Assembly (NCBI GenBank): GCA_937931765.1
Contig: CALHAO010000220.1
Location: 1 to 7,288 of the forward strand
DNA from: an uncultured Thiotrichaceae bacterium
GTDB taxonomy: Bacteria > Pseudomonadota > Gammaproteobacteria > Thiotrichales > Thiotrichaceae
Reading direction: 5' to 3'
DNA length: 7,288 bases
Part shown: positions 5,192-7,288 of the stretch, piece after piece
Position numbering within the stretch: position 1 is the first letter of the stretch
Layout of the letters: every line of letters starts with the position of its first letter
Position numbers and translations under genes: made by a program
The notes under the pieces: model-generated
What the model saw: only the letters and a program-made list of their open reading frames with translations
What the model was told of the DNA's origin: nothing
Databases searched by the model: none

Positions 5192-7288
5192 ATGATGAAT
5201 AAAGAATACCGCAAGACCCTTCAGGGTACTGCCCTGGACTACTTCGATACCCGCGCTGCGGTTGATGCGATTGAAGCCGGTGCGTATGCCAAACTGCCCT
5301 ACACTTCGCGTGTTTTAGCAGAGCAATTGGTGCGCCGTTGTGATCCGGCGCAGTTAACTGATGCACTGAAACAGTTTATTGAGCGCAAACAGGATCTGGA
5401 TTTCCCCTGGTATCCGGCACGGGTGGTTTGTCATGACATTCTCGGTCAGACCGCTTTAGTTGATTTAGCAGGTCTGCGTGATGCGATTGCTGATCAGGGT
5501 GGTGATCCGGCCAAAGTAAATCCGGTAGTACCGACTCAGTTGATTGTTGATCATTCACTGGCGGTGGAAGCTGCAGGTTTTGATCCTGAGGCATTTGATA
5601 AGAACCGTGCTATTGAAGATCGCCGTAATGAAGATCGTTTCCACTTTATCGAGTGGACAAAAACAGCGTTTAAAAACGTTGATGTGATCCCCGCTGGTAA
5701 CGGCATCATGCACCAGATCAATCTGGAGAAGATGTCGCCGGTGATTCAGGCGCGTGATGGTGTGGCTTTCCCTGATACCTGCGTAGGTACGGATTCGCAC
5801 ACACCACATGTTGATGCACTGGGTGTTATCGCGCTGGGTGTTGGTGGTCTGGAAGCCGAGACTGTGATGTTGGGTCAGCCGTCTATGATGCGTGTGCCGG
5901 ATATTATTGGTGTGGAACTGACCGGTAAACGTCAACCTGGTATTACGGCGACAGATATTGTACTGGCGATTACTGAATTCCTGCGGGCGCAGAAAGTGGT
6001 ATCGGCTTACCTTGAGTTCTACGGTGAGGGGGCGAAGAGCCTGACTATTGGTGATCGGGCAACGATTTCTAATATGACACCGGAGTATGGCGCATCAGCG
6101 GGATTGTTCTATATTGACGAACAAACCATTGATTACCTGAAACTCACCGGACGTGAGCCGGAGCAGGTAGCATTGGTTGAGCAGTATGCGAAAGAAACCG
6201 GCCTGTGGGCTGATGATCTGGCAACGGCTGAATATGAGCGGGTGCTGACCTTCGATTTGTCGGCAGTGGAACGTAATATGGCCGGGCCTTCTAATCCGCA
6301 TCGTCGTTTGGCAACGGCTGATTTAGTGGAACGTGGTATTGCGGTCGGCCTGGACAAAGCGCAGGCGGAAGAAGCTGAGGGCTTAATGCCGGATGGTGCG
6401 GTGATTATTGCGGCGATTACTTCGTGTACTAATACCTCAAACCCGCGCAATGTGGTGGCTGCCGGTTTGGTAGCGAAGAAAGCTAATGAATTAGGCCTGA
6501 TACGTAAGCCGTGGGTTAAGTCTTCGTTTGCACCGGGTTCTAAGGTCGCAAAACTATATCTGGAAGCAGCCGGTTTATTGCCTGAGTTGGAAAAACTCGG
6601 TTTCGGCATTGTGGGTTACGCCTGTACTACCTGTAACGGTATGTCGGGGGCGCTTGATCCGAAGATTCAGCAGGAAGTGGTTGAGCGTGATTTGTATGCG
6701 ACCGCTGTATTATCCGGTAACCGTAACTTCGATGGCCGAATCCACCCATATGCCAAACAGGCATTCCTCGCCTCCCCTCCTCTGGTCGTCGCTTACGCTA
6801 TCGCTGGCACTATGCGTTTTGATATTGAACGCGACGCACTGGGTACGGATAAAGACGGTAACCTGATTACCCTGAAGGACATCTGGCCTGCTGACGAAGA
6901 GATTGATGCCATCGTCGCGGAAAGTGTCAAGCCGGAAATGTTCCGTGAGATCTACCAGCCGATGTTTGAGCTAGGTGTGATTACCGAAGCGGAAAGCCCG
7001 TTATATGACTGGCGGCCACAGAGTACTTATATTCGTCGTCCGCCCTATTGGGAAGGTGCCTTAGCGGGTGAGCGTACTATGAAAGGTATGCGTCCATTAG
7101 CGGTATTGGGTGACAATATCACCACCGATCACCTCTCCCCTTCTAACGCGATTATGCTGGACAGTGCAGCGGGTGCTTATCTGCACAAGATGGGGCTGCC
7201 GGAAGAAGATTTCAACTCTTATGCCACTCACCGTGGTGATCACCTGACGGCGCAACGGGCGACGTTTGCTAACCCGAAGCTGCTGAAT
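5192..7288 (+). CDS. acnD: Fe/S-dependent 2-methylcitrate dehydratase AcnD (3' end beyond the window)
   Basis: The frame stays open from the ATG at 5192 to the window end, giving 699 residues of a protein usually near 860-870, so roughly the last 165 are missing. It is an aconitase-superfamily enzyme that dehydrates 2-methylcitrate in the methylcitrate cycle and replaces the unrelated PrpD. Its product normally needs the isomerase PrpF, whose gene would be expected downstream. The [4Fe-4S] cluster cysteines are C412 (TSCTNTSNPRN) and C478 and C481 (YACTTCNGMSG). GTDSHTPH starts at residue 199. The swivel domain begins near the aconitase signature DNITTDHLSPS at 641-651. The segment NRNFDGRIHPYAKQAF and the following AGTMRFDIERD look more like AcnD than housekeeping AcnA, and the prpBC context agrees. 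AAAGG at 5177-5181 is ten bases before 5192; the second ATG at 5195 is the alternative start. No frameshift was seen. Confidence 0.94.
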   Translation, partial: MMNKEYRKTLQGTALDYFDTRAAVDAIEAGAYAKLPYTSRVLAEQLVRRCDPAQLTDALKQFIERKQDLDFPWYPARVVCHDILGQTALVDLAGLRDAIADQGGDPAKVNPVVPTQLIVDHSLAVEAAGFDPEAFDKNRAIEDRRNEDRFHFIEWTKTAFKNVDVIPAGNGIMHQINLEKMSPVIQARDGVAFPDTCVGTDSHTPHVDALGVIALGVGGLEAETVMLGQPSMMRVPDIIGVELTGKRQPGITATDIVLAITEFLRAQKVVSAYLEFYGEGAKSLTIGDRATISNMTPEYGASAGLFYIDEQTIDYLKLTGREPEQVALVEQYAKETGLWADDLATAEYERVLTFDLSAVERNMAGPSNPHRRLATADLVERGIAVGLDKAQAEEAEGLMPDGAVIIAAITSCTNTSNPRNVVAAGLVAKKANELGLIRKPWVKSSFAPGSKVAKLYLEAAGLLPELEKLGFGIVGYACTTCNGMSGALDPKIQQEVVERDLYATAVLSGNRNFDGRIHPYAKQAFLASPPLVVAYAIAGTMRFDIERDALGTDKDGNLITLKDIWPADEEIDAIVAESVKPEMFREIYQPMFELGVITEAESPLYDWRPQSTYIRRPPYWEGALAGERTMKGMRPLAVLGDNITTDHLSPSNAIMLDSAAGAYLHKMGLPEEDFNSYATHRGDHLTAQRATFANPKLLN

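Noticed and set aside
5555..5935. Long minus-strand frame inside acnD, with others at 6133-6609 and 4953-5366.
   Set aside because: They are antisense shadows of acnD and prpC, whose catalytic motifs are intact in the + strand frame.

Overview
The window looks like a stretch of gammaproteobacterial chromosome. The support is a near-exact gammaproteobacterial dif (XerC/XerD) site just downstream of hemB, and a methylcitrate-cycle operon of the GntR regulator-prpB-prpC-acnD type found in many non-enteric Proteobacteria. I cannot name a genus. All confident genes lie on the + strand and show no frameshifts.

Layout. Bases 1-340 are the 3' end of hemB (delta-aminolevulinic acid dehydratase). An 18-pair hairpin (361-402) follows, then the dif-like site (456-483), then more than 600 bases without a convincing gene, carrying only small inverted repeats. 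A promoter (TTGACA at 1108) and a 14-bp palindrome (1143-1156) lead into azlC (1171-1923) and azlD (1923-2234), a two-component branched-chain amino-acid exporter. A 140-base regulatory gap holds a 16-bp palindrome (2287-2302), an extended -10 promoter and a second 14-bp operator-like site (2350-2363). It precedes a FadR-type GntR regulator (2375-3046), prpB (3043-3927), prpC (3993-5159) and acnD (5192 to the window end, incomplete).

How the genes work together. PrpC condenses propionyl-CoA with oxaloacetate to 2-methylcitrate. AcnD dehydrates it, normally with the isomerase PrpF, whose gene would be expected just past the right edge. After rehydration by an aconitase, PrpB cleaves 2-methylisocitrate to pyruvate and succinate. 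The GntR regulator overlaps prpB by four bases and probably controls the operon and itself.

The most interesting regulatory observation is that the operator-like palindrome at the regulator/prp promoter recurs, with one base changed, at the predicted transcription start of azlCD. This suggests that a branched-chain amino-acid exporter belongs to the propionate regulon, which is biochemically sensible because isoleucine and valine breakdown yields propionyl-CoA. The second highlight is the dif site, which implies that this locus is at or near the replication terminus and is a possible landing site for Xer-dependent mobile elements. I found no evidence for an entirely new type of system.
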